64,000 nucleotides of DNA, taken from positions 88,166,001-88,230,000 of the forward strand of contig CM077597.1 in assembly GCA_039654915.1 (NCBI GenBank). Direction: 5' to 3'. Under the pieces are notes generated by a model. The model saw nothing but the letters and a program-made list of their open reading frames with translations. It made no database searches and had not been told where the DNA came from. The first letter of the stretch is position 1; the number at the start of each line of letters is the position of its first letter. The translations under genes and the position numbers were made by a program. This DNA comes from Aquilaria yunnanensis. Taxonomy: Eukaryota; Streptophyta; Magnoliopsida; Malvales; Thymelaeaceae. Below, one piece after another: positions 32,074 through 44,434 of the stretch.

Positions 32074-32611
32074 CTATGAGTAGGGGATTTGCTTCCCATT
32101 CAGTTTTCTTATAAACTCGCAAACAGAGTCATTTAAAGTCAGATTCCCAAGATTGTAACGATCTCGTTCTTTATGGAAAGCCCTCCATAAACCAATAATT
32201 TCACGTTGCATTATTCCACAATAATGCGTTTCAAGAGTCATCCAAAGATTCCTTACGCAGGCCATTCTTAATGAATTTTTTTTTATCTTCACGGTTTTTA
32301 GAGATCATCCCTAAAGAACGACATTTAGTATCACAATTCCATCGTCCACATTTATGACAGACGCCTAGCCTCTTTGCTCTTCGCTTTTTGGCATAAACGC
32401 TTTTACCTAAGTCGGGCATACGGGGCATAAATGCATCTGAAACTTCACTAGCCAAATGGACCTTCACTTCAATTAACCACCGCGCATTGTCAGGAATGCC
32501 TTTGTACATAAAAACTCTGATTCTTTCACATCTAACTTGGTAAATCATTTTAAGAACATTTATTGGGATGGAAGGAAAGTATTTTCACAGGGCGGAAAGA
32601 ATAGAATCCAT
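32074..32611 (-). pseudogene. Unknown gene, copy 1 (decayed)
   Basis: From ATG at 32611 the frame reads MDSILSAL, a stop, then KYFPSIPINVLKMIYQVRC, VHLASEVSDAFMPRMP, a Cys-rich VCHKCGRWNCDTKCRSLG and KKFIKNGLRKESLDD. Here about 9 bp present in copy 2 are missing and the frame shifts to ETHYCGIMQREIIGLWRAF and LGNLTLNDSVCEFIRKLNG. The predicted ancestor is about 175 residues. The C-x2-C-x4-C-x3-C cluster looks metal-binding. I do not recognise the family. A TATA-like CTATAAAT lies at 32738-32731, about 120 bp upstream. Confidence 0.55.
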
Positions 32612-32889
32612 TGATGAGAGAAAAATTTGAGAGAAGAGAGGAAAAAATCAGTTATTGTAGGAAACTGAAATAGCCGACTTGAAAGTCACGGAGTACCGTA
32701 TCCGTTACTTAACCGGAAAGAACAGCACGCATTTATAGCAATGAAAGGATAACATGTTAATTACGCTTACGAGAGTAAGTACATTATTTTCAAAAGCAAA
32801 TATGACACCTTGTATGTACAGTAATTGTGACTGTGGCTCACATCTTCCACTGGTTCTACGTCTAATAACGGCTTCAACGCCTTCTATGA

Positions 32890-33431
32890 GTCGGGGATTT
32901 GCTTCCCATCCAGTTTTCCTACAAACTGGCAAACAGGGTCATTTAGAGTCAGATTCCCAAGACTGTAATGCTCCCGTTCTTCGTGAAAAATACTCTATAA
33001 ACCAAGGAGTTCATGTTGCACTAATCCACAAGAATGCGTCTCAAGAGTCGATCGGATATCATCCAATGATTCCTTACTCAAGCCATTCTTGATGAATTGT
33101 ATTTTATCTTCTCAATTGTTGGAGATCATTCCTAAAGAACGACATCTAGTATCACAAGTCCATCGATCACATTTGTGACAAACTTGTAATCTTTTTGCTC
33201 TTCGAATGTTGGCATAGAGCTTTTGCCCAAGCTAGGCATGTGAGACACAAATGCATCTGAAATTTCACCTGCCAAATGAACCTTAGCTTCAATTAGCCAA
33301 CACACATCTTCAGGGATTCCTTTATGCATCAAAACTCTTAATCGTTCACATCGAACTTGGTAAATCGTTTTAAGAACATTCATTGGGAGGGAAGGAAAGT
33401 ATTTTCGAAGGGCAGAAAAAGTAGAATCCAT
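32890..33431 (-). pseudogene. Unknown gene, copy 2 (decayed)
   Basis: Tandem duplicate of copy 1. ATG at 33431 starts MDSTFSALRKYFPSLP and continues NVLKTIYQVRC and VHLAGEISDAFVSHMPSLG. A frame break near 33220 separates this from the Cys cluster (visible in another frame, 33130-33200). Further downstream are KESLDDIRSTLETHSCG and LGNLTLNDPVCQF. The two copies start about 820 bp apart and share upstream sequence as far as 33545. Both have several lesions, so the locus is probably dead. Function unknown. Confidence 0.5.
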
Positions 33432-33559
33432 TTTTTTCGAAGAGAATAAAAGAAAGGAGGGAGAAAGAAATCAGTTATTATGGGAAACTGAGGCAACCGA
33501 CTTGAGAGCCACGGAGTACCATATCCGCCACTTAATCGGAAAAATAGGTCCTACTTTTT

Positions 33560-34958
33560 GACAATTTTCAAAGGCTTTGCATGTGTGTCTTTAAATAAAA
33601 AAAGGCCAGAAAAATTTAGACTGTAAAAATCTTTTCAACTGTTTTATTCTTTGACCCAAAAAAATGCCCTTTGTATTTTTCAAAAATGAGAAAATTCAAT
33701 GACACTTTTTTTTTTTAACCTCATTCTCAGGTATGCATTTTGTAAATATCTGGCCAGGATAGTATTTGAAAAGATAAGGATTAACCCAGCAAAATTTTTT
33801 CTCACATCGCGTAGATGTTTCTTATCTTTGATACTCCAGTGAGCTGACATCCATCCTGTCATTATGGGTGCAACGTCAATTATTGAATCCATTACCATCT
33901 TTTGACAAATTGTTAACGACAATATTTTCGATGTCTACCTTATCCTTGACCATAATGTTGAATCCTTGACATAATTTGATCCAGCGTATCAACTGTGCCT
34001 CAAGTGGTAGACTGGAATGGGTTGATGAAGCTGAAGTCTCGGCTTGTACTTATCAATGTTGCAATCACGCCGCGGATATGTCTTCCGTTTGATCTCTGTT
34101 ATGCAAAAGCTATGCATGCATAATGTGAAATGCATGAATGTAGTGCATGTGTAACTGATGGCTCTCTTTTGTTTTCATTCTTTATTTATCTCAATTTCTT
34201 TGTGTCTATGTTTTGCTATGTTGCCTGTTTGATTGCATGGATATAGTTCTTCTTGTCTTTGCTTTCCTGGGTCCTTCTTGTGATTGCCTTCTGAGACTAT
34301 TATTGAATCTCTTTATGCTTCTCAGCTCTTGTCCATTGCCTCAAAAACTCAAAAAAAAAATTTTTTGAAAGCCCCTTAAAGAAATTTTCTTAACTTGTTC
34401 TTGAATTTTTGGTCTCAACTTCCTTAACGTTTGCCCGCCTCATACTTTATGTCTCTTTGGATACTCGTCCTTGTTGTTGGGTCTACGAAACCTTCGTGAG
34501 TATGCTTCCTTCTTGTTGATATAATCATGCTCCTATTTTCAATTGTAAGACTTTTGAAGCGATCATCTAGGCAATCACCTGAAGATTTGTTACTCCTTTT
34601 TCCCTGTTAGCAAATATTTTGTGTCGTTCGTAAAGCAAGACCTCGATCTTACCTGTTTTAATTCATAAAGCTTATCAAAGTAATTTACGGTCTTTGTTTT
34701 TTTGAGTTTTAATTATTACTACTCTTTCTACAAAGTCACAATTTATTGCACACTAGAGGCCAGCAAGAATGTAAGATTTAAAGAAAAAAAGCTAAAGAGA
34801 ATTGGCTTTTCATTTATGAGTAAGGGAATATAAAAGTCTTGGGTATAGATGAAGAACAATGAAGGACTGAGAGAAGAATGTTTTCTTTGACAACTTTGAT
34901 CGAACAAGCTCTGGTAACCCTGTATCCACTTCTTCGCTTTTATCCGAAAACTTCATCA
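33560..34958. other. AT-rich stretch between the unknown gene copies and Ogre-like integrase
   Basis: No convincing gene. It lies where the 3' untranslated region and 3' LTR of the Ogre-like element should be. I see no copy of the LTR start (TGTTGACACCC on the minus strand) or of its TGTGGCAACG end, so the element appears truncated here. GGGTGCAACGTCAA at 33867 vaguely resembles the LTR tip but the flanks do not match. The 80-codon frame at 33680-33922 (minus) matches nothing I know. Confidence 0.5.
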
Positions 34959-36023
34959 TTATGCAAAGTACTTCTTCACTGAATCTGAATTTACTGGTTT
35001 TGGTAGCTCTCGTCCATCCATTTCTATTAGAATTAAGGCCCCTCCTGAAAAGGCTTTCTTCACCACATATGGTCCATCATAATTTGGTGTCCATTTCCCT
35101 CTAAAATCATACTGAATGGGTATAATTTTCTTGAGCACTATGTCGCCTTTATGAAACTGTCGCGGGCAAACCTTCTTATTGTAAGCACGGATCATCCTCC
35201 TTTGATAAAGTTGCCCATGGCAGAGGGCAATCATTTTCCTTTCATCAATTAGGTTTAATTGCTCATATCTAGCCTTGACCCATTCCGCATCTTCCAATTG
35301 GGTATCCATTAGTACCCCCAACGAAGGAATCTCAACTTCAATTAGTAATACGGCCTTCATACCATATACCAGAGAAAAAGGTGTTGCTCCAGTAGAAGTA
35401 CGGATAGAAGTTCTGTAAGCATGTAGTGTGAAAGGTAACATCTCATGCTAGTCCTTATAAGTGACAATCATTTTTTCAATAATTCTCTTGATATTTTTAT
35501 TGGCTGCCTCCACTGCACCATTCATTATTGGTAGATAAGGTGCTGAATTGTGATGCTTGATCTTGAACTGTCGGCACAAAATCTGCATCATTTCATTATT
35601 CAAGTTTGTGGCATTGTCTAAGATGATACGCTCTGGCAACCCATACCGACAAATGATCTCTTTCTTGATGAACCGGCATACCACCTTTTGAGTTACACTT
35701 GCATAAGACACAGCTTCTACCCATTTAATGAAGTAGTCAATTGCAACTAAAATGAATTTGTGACCATTAAAAGCCTTGGGGGTAATTCCTCCAATGACAT
35801 CTATCCCCCACATAGCGAAAGGCCAAGGTATTGCTGTCACATTAAGAGGAGCAAGTGGAACCTGGATCTTGTTGGCATATATTTGGCACTTATGACATTT
35901 TTTTACGTGATTGATGCAATCATTTTCTAATGTGAGCCAATAGTAGCCCACCCTCATTATTTGTCTTGCCATGGTATGACCACTAGTGTGTGCTCCACAC
36001 ATTCCAGCATGAACTTCTTCCAT
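34959..36023 (-). pseudogene. Ogre-like integrase
   Basis: The zinc-binding part is EVHAGMCGAHTSGHT...CHKCQIY. The catalytic triad positions are GIDVIG, ILDNATNL and the Glu in NGAVEAANK. One stop at 35445-35447 separates the core from the C-terminal part (MLPFTLHAYRTSIRTSTG through HKGDIVLKK). The end SDSVKKYFA, with stop at 34959, is the usual C-terminus of this lineage. Apart from the single stop, this domain is complete. Confidence 0.88.
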
Positions 36024-36029
36024 GATCTT

Positions 36030-36884
36030 TCATGCTTCATGAGCATCTACACAGCGAAGTAGCATCGAATCTGGGGTTTTCTTATAAAGTATCTCTATGT
36101 GCAAAAGGAAACCCATTGACAACCTTCGTAAAAACTTCTTGTCATTTTCTGATGCTTCTGGTGGATATATTCGTTCTTGGAGGTATTTCTTGATACCATG
36201 AAACCAAGGTTTCCCGTCCAATTCTTCCTCCACGCTCATGCAATAAGTTGGGGAATCTAGTACTTTCATTTCGAAAACAGAAGTATACTCAGGGTTGCTT
36301 ATCTTGTACATGGTAGCTAAAGTAGCTAAGGCATCCAGAATTTTATTATCTTCTCTTAGAAGATGATGGAAGCTTATACTCTTGAACTGTCCTACCAAGT
36401 CTAGTATGAGTCTTTGGTAAGGGATCAATTTTGAATCCCTTGTCTCCCAATCTCCATTTATTTGATATATGACCAATGTAGAATCCCCATAAACTCGGAG
36501 ATCTCATACTTTCAGTCTCAGTGCCATTTGGAGTCCCATCGCACTTGCCTCATATTCTACTATATTGTTGGTACAAGGAAATGTAATTTTTGCTGTGAGG
36601 GGGAACTGTTCTCCACTTGGAGAGATGAGTATAGCTCTAATCCCTTGTCCCAAAGCATTAGATGCTTCGTCGAACGCCATTTTCCATGTTTCATCATCTT
36701 CAGAGACTTCTTATTCTATCATCATTATATCTTCATCAGGAAAGTCCATCTTCATTGGCTCATAATCGTCCAACACTCTATCAGCCAAATATTTGGCAAT
36801 CACACTCCCTTTTACGGCCTTCTGGGTGACATACTGTATGTCGTACTCAGACAACAGCATTTGCCACTTCACGATCCTTCCTGA
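36030..36884 (-). pseudogene. Ogre-like second (archaeal-type) RNase H
   Basis: The fragment FDEASNALGQGIRAI begins the domain (near 36680) in the place of the usual DG-S start. TNNIVEYEASAMGLQMALRL follows, then a stop, then YGDSTLVIYQINGDWE with the catalytic Asp, and DNKILDALATLA. The linker to integrase has GFLLHIEILYKK. This extra RNase H is typical of Tat elements and is thought to have been acquired secondarily. Confidence 0.75.
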
Positions 36885-38387
36885 TAAAGCGGGTTTCTCA
36901 AATATGTATTTGATGGGATCAGTCTTGGAGATCAGTAATGTGGTATTGTTGAGCATGTAGTGTCGAAGTCGGCTTGCTACCCATGCAAGGGCACAACAAG
37001 ACTTTTTTACTACTAAGTATTTCGCCTTATATGTGGTAAGCTTCTTGCTCAAGTAGTAAATTGCATGCTCTTTTTTGCCTGTCTCATTGCGTTGACCCAA
37101 TATGGATCCTAATGAAGAATCTTATACTGATAAGTATAGAATCAACGGTTCTCCAGATCGGGGTGGTACCAAAACTGGTCGATTTGATAGGTATTGTTAA
37201 TTTTCTCAAATGCCTCTTGGCATTCGTTATTCCACTCAATCGGATTGTTCTTGTTTAGTGATTTGAACATAGGTTCACACTTGGATGTCAACTGTGATAT
37301 GAATCTTGCTATGAAGTTGATTCTGCCCAGAAAACTTCTTACTTCTTTTGGAGTCTTCGAAGGTTGCATTTCTTGTATTGCCTTGAGTTTACTTGGGTCA
37401 ACTCGAATCCCATCTATGCTTACCATGAAACCCAATAACTTGCCTGAAGAAGCTTCAAAAGTACATTTGGCAGGATTCAATTTTAGTTGATACTTGCAAA
37501 GTCTATCGAATAGTTTTCTCAGTACATTTAGATGCCCCCTAACAGTGAAGGATTTGGCAATCATGTCATCTACATACACTTCAATTTCTTTATGCATCAT
37601 GTCATGAAATAAGGCGACCATGGCTCTTTGATAAGTAGCACCAGCATTTTTCAACCCAAAAGGTATCACCTTATAGTAGAAGGTACCCCAAAGGGTAACA
37701 AAAGCAATTTTTATCATATCATCTGGATCGAGTTTGATTTGATTATACCCAGAAAAGCCATCCATGAAAGAAAAGTAGGAGTTTCCTGCAGTACTATCCA
37801 CCAACGTATCAATGTGAGGAAGTGGGAAGTTATCTTTAGGGTTGGCCTCGTTCAAGGGCCGGTAGTCCTGACAAACTCTTAGCTTCCCACTCCCTTTCTT
37901 TTCAACTGAAACTATGTTGACAACCCATTCTGTATATTCAGCAACTCCAAGGAATCCTACATCCCATAGCTTTCGAATATCATCTTTTACTCTCAAGATC
38001 AGGTCCAACTTCAATCTTCGTAGCTTTTGTCTGACGGGCTTTGCCCTAGGCTTCAATGGTATTTTGTGTAGCACTATGTCCGAGCTTAAGCCGGGCATAT
38101 CTTGGTATGACCAAGCAAATACATCTACATATTCTCTCAATAAGTGTATTAGTTCTTCTTTCTCTTCAGGAGGAAACAGAGTGCCAATCTTAACTTCTTT
38201 TACATCTTGATTATCTCCCAAGTTGAATGTCCCAGTTGGTTCATGACTTGTTGCTCTTTCTTTTTCATCCTGCTCGATCAGTTTTAACAACTCATGAGAT
38301 ATTTGAAGATCTTCGTCATCCGAGTCAGCAGTGTTTACAGGATTATCAAAGTTCATTCTTTCATTGTCATCAAAGAGAGTTTCAGGT
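36711..38387 (-). pseudogene. Ogre-like reverse transcriptase and first RNase H
   Basis: The exon starts at 38387 after the intron acceptor, with PETLFDDNERMNFDNPV. RT motifs: VSVEKKGSGKLRVCQDYR, SFMDGFSGYNQIKLDPDD, VIPFGLKNAGATYQRAM and the catalytic YVDDMIAKS, then GFMVSIDGIRVDPSK. The frame is open for over 400 codons to 37142. A small deletion and stop follow, then RNase H (LGQRNETGKKEHAIYYLS, CCALAWVASRLRHYML). This is the best preserved part of the element. Confidence 0.9.
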
Positions 38388-38579
38388 CTGCATTAGCCAG
38401 AGAGAAAAGAGAGAAGAGAAAATGGTGAGAATGAGATGAATGCAAATTTGTGCTTTATTTATAATTTGCATAAATCACAACTTTATTGGAATGAACAGCA
38501 ATAACTAAAGGTTCACTTAAGCAAAGACTACACCCTATTGATTGAACCTTTCTTTAGGAGGTTTTTACTATTAGATTAC
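38388..38579 (-). other. Intron between protease and RT of the Ogre-like element
   Basis: On the minus strand TTTTCAAA is followed by GTAATC at 38579. The acceptor at 38390-38388 follows a long pyrimidine run and GGCTAATGCAG. Joining uses two bases from the upstream codon and one from the downstream codon and gives SFSKPETLF in frame. Upstream, one TAG (38666-38668) separates this exon end from the protease frame. Ogre elements of other plants have an intron in this position. Confidence 0.65.
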
Positions 38580-39930
38580 TTTGAAAAGCTCTCGATTACA
38601 ATAGGCATTTCTATCACCTCCCAATTGTTCAGAACATCCCGTGGGCTACAGGGTTGAACGAGCTCCTATTTTTCTGGTGAATCACTAGTTATTGCCTGAA
38701 TCGAAAGATATTCAAAAGATTTGTCGATGCTGATGGTCAGCGTGCCTTCATTGTCATTTCTCGGAATCAAGCCACCACTCACAAATGTTTCAATGATGTC
38801 AGGGATATTCAGATTTCTTCCCTCTGGGGCATGCCCTTTTAGCCGTGCAATCCTCTTTTCTCTTTTTTCAGCTATCGTCTTTATTTTATCTTGCCTTGTT
38901 GGTATGAAACCTAGGCCGTATTTCCCTTCATTTGCAGAGACTTTCAATAGCTCTGAGATCCCTTGCAAACCTTGTCCCATACCTAACCCTGGTGAGTATC
39001 CTTCTTTCATCATGAGTTTTGCGACCATGCGACTTGTTTTGGAGATGTTAGGCACGGGTTCTTCTCCATATTCACCGATATAGGTAGCATTAACAATTTC
39101 AAAAGACCTGAAGGAGCAATCAGGCACGTCTTCATTGATCTCGACATACTGAGCATCAGCAGGTCTAGATAGCAAAATGTCTTCTTTAGCAAAGACTGTT
39201 ATTAGTTTTCCTTCAATGATGAATTTCAGTTTTTGATGTAATGAATAGGGAATTGCCCCGGCCATATAGATCCATGGTCTTCCCAACAGACAACTATAAG
39301 AAGGTTTAATGTCCATAACTTGGAATGTGATATGGAAGACACAAGGGTCAATCTCTATCGGCAGCTCTATCTCTCCAATAACGTCTCTCCTCGTCCCGTC
39401 AAATGCTCGAATGATAATGTGACTGTTGTTAAGGTATGATGGGTCTATACTGAGCTTATGTAAGGTTTTGAGTGACATTACATTTAGAGCTAACCCATTG
39501 TCAATAAGGGTTATAGCCATAATTCGATCTTTGTATTTAGTTGAAATATGTAGAGCCTTAGAGTGACCTCTTCCTTCTGCTAGTATCTCGTCATCAGTGA
39601 ATGTGATGAGATTCTGTGTCGTGATGTTGTTAACGAGGTGATCAAAATTATTCACAGAAATATCTTGCTCAACATAGGCCTTGTTCAAAACTTTAAGGAG
39701 GGTTTCTCGATGAGCGTCAGAACTTAAGAGTAGTGAGAGTATGGAGATCTTGCTGGTAGGCGGTTTAACTGCTGCACAATACTATGCTCACTTTGCTTTA
39801 TGAGTTTGAGAAACTCGCCAGCTTGTTCATCTGTTACCACTCGAGGCACCCATTGCTCTTCTGATGTATTTGTGCTAATAGGCCCATTCGTTGGGTTTGT
39901 GACATTCTTGTCTTGTTGGAGCTTGTCCAT
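38580..39930 (-). pseudogene. Ogre-like aspartic protease with G-patch domain
   Basis: Protease has the active site TLIDNGLALNVMSL, with YSCLLGRPWIYMAGA downstream. A G-patch follows: MKEGYSPGLGMGQGLQGI and GKYGLGFIP. G-patch domains bind nucleic acid or RNA helicases, and their presence behind protease is characteristic of Ogre-type elements. The main frame spans 39688-38666. The segment 39930-39724 upstream (MDKLQQDKNVTNPTNG) is the gag-protease linker, interrupted by stops. Confidence 0.85.
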
Positions 39931-41885
39931 CTACTCTGATGAGTAACATTGACCACTTCTAGTCATGCCCCCAACCTCTAATAGAGTCGATGTAATGTTG
40001 GAGGTGTAATCATACTTCCATGGAACAATCTTATCTGATTTGTAGGGGAATAGAGTTGGGACTTGGATCCTTAAAGGCTTGACAGTAGGTTTTGAAATTG
40101 GTATGACTAGTGGTCTTGGCATAGCATTAACTTCTCGTTCTTTAATGATTACATTTGCATCAACATCTTTACTTGACATAAAAATGCTGAGTTGGGATGA
40201 GTCCATGAGTCTCTATAGATTCTCACGGAATTCTGAGCATTCCTGGATGGAATGACCCTTACTGTCATGAAAATCACTCAATTCTCCATCTTTGATTTCT
40301 TTATGCCCAAAAGAAGGCTTTCTAACAATAACCCCTTCTTTCACAAGCCATGAGTATACATGCCTAAGAGGGGTTGTAATATCGTTGACTGACTTCTTTA
40401 TCAGTCGGTGTTCCTCTATCATATTAACTGGTCCAGTTTAATGAAGCGGCAATGGGTTGTGAGTGATGTTCAGTTCATCAGAAAAGTCCAACCACTTTGA
40501 CTCGATTAGTTGTTGGACTATGCGTTTCAAAGCTACACAATTTTTTATACCATGGCCCACAATGCCATCATGATATGGGCAAGTTAGGTTGGGGTCATAC
40601 CACCTTGGATATGGGGGTTCCATTGGCTTTGTAGGAATTGGGTGGATAAGTTGACTTTCAATGAGCTTTGGATATAATTTAGTGTAAGTCATAGGAATTA
40701 GTGCAAATGTTTCTCTTTGTCTTTGTGCGGGCGCTTGAGGAGTTAGAAAAGGTGGCCATAATTGATTAGGCCTATTGGGAGGATAATTATTAGGCCTATT
40801 GGTAGGATAAGATAGGCGAGGCCCAGTAGCCAAAGCACCTATGAGGGAAATCCCTCTTCCGTGTCTTACTTGTTGTACCTCATCATCCTTTCTTCTATAT
40901 GGCTCTTTTCATGGCATCATTAAAGGATTCGGTGATCTTCCCAGTCCTAATCCCATGCTTAATTCGTTCTCCAGACATGACAATGTCTGCAAAATTGTTT
41001 GCTGAATTGCTAATAAGTTTGTCGTAGTATGGGTACTTCAGTGTCTGGACAAATAAAGTTACTATTTCTCTCTCCATCATGGGTGGCTGAACTTGTGCGG
41101 CTAAGTCCCTCCATCTTTGAGCGTACTCCTTGAAGGTTTCTTGCTTTTTCTTTTCCATATTCTAGAGAGTTTGGCAATCCGGGGCCAAGTCCATGACATG
41201 TTTGTAGTTGTTGATGAAAGCCTGAGCGAGGTCATTCCATGTTTTGATGTTTTTTGGACCTTGACTTAGATACCACTATAGCGCTAATTCTGTAAGACTT
41301 TCTTGAAAAAGTGCTATCCACACCTTCTCGTCTTTTGTGAGTGGTTGTAGCTTTCTTACGAAAAGTGTTATATGAGTGACAGGGCAACTTGTCCCATCAT
41401 ATTTCACAAACTCTGGTACCTTAAAGTCTGAGGGAATCACAACGTCTGGCACCAAACAAAGATCGTCCACCGAGAGAGATCCAAATACAGTGCCCTGAGG
41501 GAATCACAACGTCTAGCACCAAACAAAGATCGTCCACCGAGAGAGATCCAAATACAGTGCCTCCTTCAATGGCCCGAAGCCTCTTCTCTATTGTCTCGAG
41601 CTTTTGAGATTCTCCTTCTTCCTTCAACAGTGTCTTCTTTTCTTCATAGGCAGTATTATGTCCCAGGTGAATGCTATCGGACGGACCTGAATCCTGAAAA
41701 AGATTCTCCTGAATTGAGATCCGTTACGGGGTAAATCTCGAGGGATAAGTGGAATCTTGTGGCTCTTTAATGGGGATTTGGGTTGCCTTCCCCTTTATTA
41801 GCTCCATAAATTATTTTATTTGCTTGGCCATTCTCTCTATCTTAAACTCAATATCGGTGAGACGTCCTTCCATTTTCTCTACCAT
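39931..41885 (-). pseudogene. Ogre-like gag
   Basis: Begins near ATG 41885 (MVEKMEGRLTDIEFKIERM) and runs through several frames. The gag core shows KVPEFVKYDGTSCPVTHI, KKQETFKEYAQRWRDLAAQ and LISNSANNFADIVMSGERI. A zinc-binding CPYHDGIVGHGIKNC lies near 40555. A 67-bp tandem duplication at about 41427-41560 (repeat of TGAGGGAATCACAACGTCT) shifts the frame. Stops occur repeatedly, so no capsid protein can be made. Confidence 0.82.
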
Positions 41886-42345
41886 AAGTCTTGTTTGAAG
41901 CCGAGTTGAATATCAATGTTGAGTGCCAATTTTCTCTTTACCTTTTTTTTAAAAGTGGAATTCATTAGATCTTGAATTATTAATTTAATGCATGCATGTG
42001 CATGAATGTTGTAGGTACTCGGTGAAAAAAGGACTACGATGGAAATTCTTGATTGCTATCTCAAGACAATTGTTTAAACCACTTTTATTAAATATGATTT
42101 CTTAAAAGAAACGGCCTAAGGTGCAACATTGCTTTCTAGCCTTGGTGATAAACTCCATCATTTTTTGAATGGTTGATGATGAGGTAGGCCAACTCAGGAT
42201 CTCCAATTCTTTGGCTTCTTCACTCATTTGTTGAGCTTGATGTGTGGCTTTCCTAACTTCAGCCAGAAACACCTCCACTTGATGCTGAGAAAGCCTGTAT
42301 TGATCTTCCTAGTATCTTACTTTCATCTCTCTTTGATCAGTTTCT

Positions 42346-43795
42346 TCAACTAATTGAGAGATAACTTGTTTTTGATATTCGACCTTTTTCTTCCAAGTGT
42401 TGTGTTTTATGGCTAAGTTGTTGTACATCAATGAGCATTCTTTTGTTTTTCTCTTTCTCTCTTTCTAGCTCCTTCTCAAGTTCTCTCTTAGCTAACTTTC
42501 TAGGAGCATCAATGGGCAGCATTATCCCCTCCCTTCGATTTTTTCTCCATTCACAATATGTGGTGGGAGAAAGAATAGGGCTAGACTTCAGTTTAAAAAG
42601 CCTTCTCCATGCAATTGAGATACCCATCGCAAACTTGTTTGCCATTGGGTCTTCATGTGAGAATTCCAATTTGCTTAAATTATGAGTCATGGGGATAAAT
42701 TGCATGGACCCAAATTGCTTATGTACTTGTGCCGGGGCATAACTTGTTCTTCCCCATATGCCAAGAAGAGGAACCCATGGGCAATTGCCACAACAATAGA
42801 TGATACGGCGGGATGTGGACCAGAAAGCTCTCTATTCTATTTGCAGCTCGATGATGTTCTTGAAATAACTGATTCATCCTTCCTTACTGTCATGGTGGAT
42901 CGATTCACTTTTCAAAAAGGCTTCAATTAGAATAAAATCCTTTGAAAAGCGATTCCCAAAATTCTTTTTGTCACATGGAAGGTGGCTCTTCATCCATATA
43001 GTGAGCAGGTGAGAACATCCAATAAATTTGCCCCCGCTTTGGCGACAAAAATTCAATGATCTAATGGTCTCGGCAAGAATGGCTAGAGTTGGACTCACTT
43101 GAGCCTTGCAGATTTGCTCGAACAGTGAGATAACTTCTCCTTCAATAAATCCGATGATCCTAGGAAAGATCACCAAGCCATATATCGCCAGAGCAAAAGT
43201 CTTATGTCTATGATCCTTTTGTGGGAGAGTATGGATGAGTTGCTTCAGGTCATTCCAACTAATGTATTTACGATGCCCCTTTATTAATAACTTGGATTGA
43301 AGAATGGCAGCTGGCATATCTAATAGTTTAGCTAAAGCTCGATGAGGCTCGATTCTTCTATCGTGATGGTAAGTCTCCGCTAGATATTCAGATAACCAAC
43401 CTAAGGTTATTGTACTCCTCTATTATGGGGACAAGATTCATCTTGTTGAAGGAAAAACACCGGTAGTGTGGATCCCAATGCTGTATCAGTGGGCGAATGA
43501 GTGACGTATCTACGGTGATTTTGAGCAGGCAAGCAATATGGCCATATGCCGATGTGAATGCTTCTCGATCCTCGAAGCTCCAACTACCCCATACTTTTGA
43601 TAATTCGGTTACGTCATTCTGATCCACACGGACTGATACTTGGTCCTTGAGGTGCACATGGCTATGTGGCGTTAGACAATCTCCATAAAGGTTTTAGGCC
43701 GTTTCAGAAAATTCCATAGCCTCTGGTTAGGTCTTCACTATCGTGGCATCCCAAGATTCATCAATTGCAGTGGGAAGGTATCCAAGAATATCCAT
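42346..43795 (-). pseudogene. Ogre-like ORF1 (upstream of gag)
   Basis: ATG at 43795 starts MDILGYLPTAIDESWDATIV. In-frame stops follow, then QVSVRVDQNDVTELSKVWG and HWDPHYRCFSFNKMNLVP (43657-43388), typical of the extra first ORF of plant Ogre-type elements. A frame break leads to 43317-42874 (HRHKTFALAIYGLVIFPRI). Then 42705-42346 has SPTTYCEWRKNRREGIMLP and a charged coiled coil (KLAKRELEKELEREKEK). The role of ORF1 is unknown. Confidence 0.75.
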
Positions 43796-44411
43796 GGTAC
43801 TAATTCTTTCACCGAATACTTAACCTAATGGATGATATGAATGTGCTAAAAAAAAATCAACAAGGAAAAGTGGAGTCAGTTAAAGGCAACATACAGAGTC
43901 ATAAGTTACGCAATATAAGCATATGAATAATGCAAAAATTTATGCTTATGGTGATGAAAACAAAACATAGGAATTCTATGATTGGTTCTATGGCAAAGTG
44001 GGGAGTTCTATATGCATAGAGTGGCTTGTCAAAAAAGCCGAAGGTAGTTCCCGAATCCCATCACTAAATTATAGTGACAGCCCAATTCCTTACCCACAAG
44101 AGTTTATGTAAGGAGAGGATTAATTCGGGTTGTAGCTTTTAGTGGGCCCATGCAGAGACTATTCGTCTCAGGAGGCAATACACTACTTTGCTACTTGAAA
44201 TCGGTGAAGGCTTGGAGACCATAGTCTCACAAGGACAACAACACCAATTCCGCTTTGAAAGAACGTGGTTGAATTGAGGAAGCTCGGGTGTAAAGCTTCA
44301 TGTCATGAATGCATATTGCATGCTTACAATAAGTAAGTATAGCACATGAATCCACATAAAGATAAGCAAAGCAAAACAAAACAAATCAACTTTTAGGCTT
44401 CACTTACGACA
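43796..44411. other. Leader of the Ogre-like element
   Basis: About 615 bp between the primer binding site and the ORF1 start. AT-rich, with no open frame of note. Corresponds to the 5' untranslated region downstream of the primer site. Confidence 0.6.
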
Positions 44412-44431
44412 CCTCCCAAGTGGAGTCGCCA
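44412..44431 (-). other. Primer binding site, tRNA-Arg type
   Basis: The minus strand reads TGGCGACTCCACTTGGGAGG directly downstream of the LTR end, separated by three bases (GTT). This form is complementary to a tRNA-Arg 3' end and is the usual primer site of Ogre elements, which fixes both the orientation and the LTR boundary. Confidence 0.88.
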
Positions 44432-44434
44432 AAC

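Noticed and set aside
33860..33885. GGGTGCAACGTCAA as the missing 3' LTR tip of the Ogre-like element
   Set aside because: Only the tip is similar; the neighbouring LTR sequence does not match on either side.
33680..33922. 80-codon minus-strand frame as a gene
   Set aside because: No recognisable domain, AT-rich context and a position in the presumed 3' region of the Ogre-like element.
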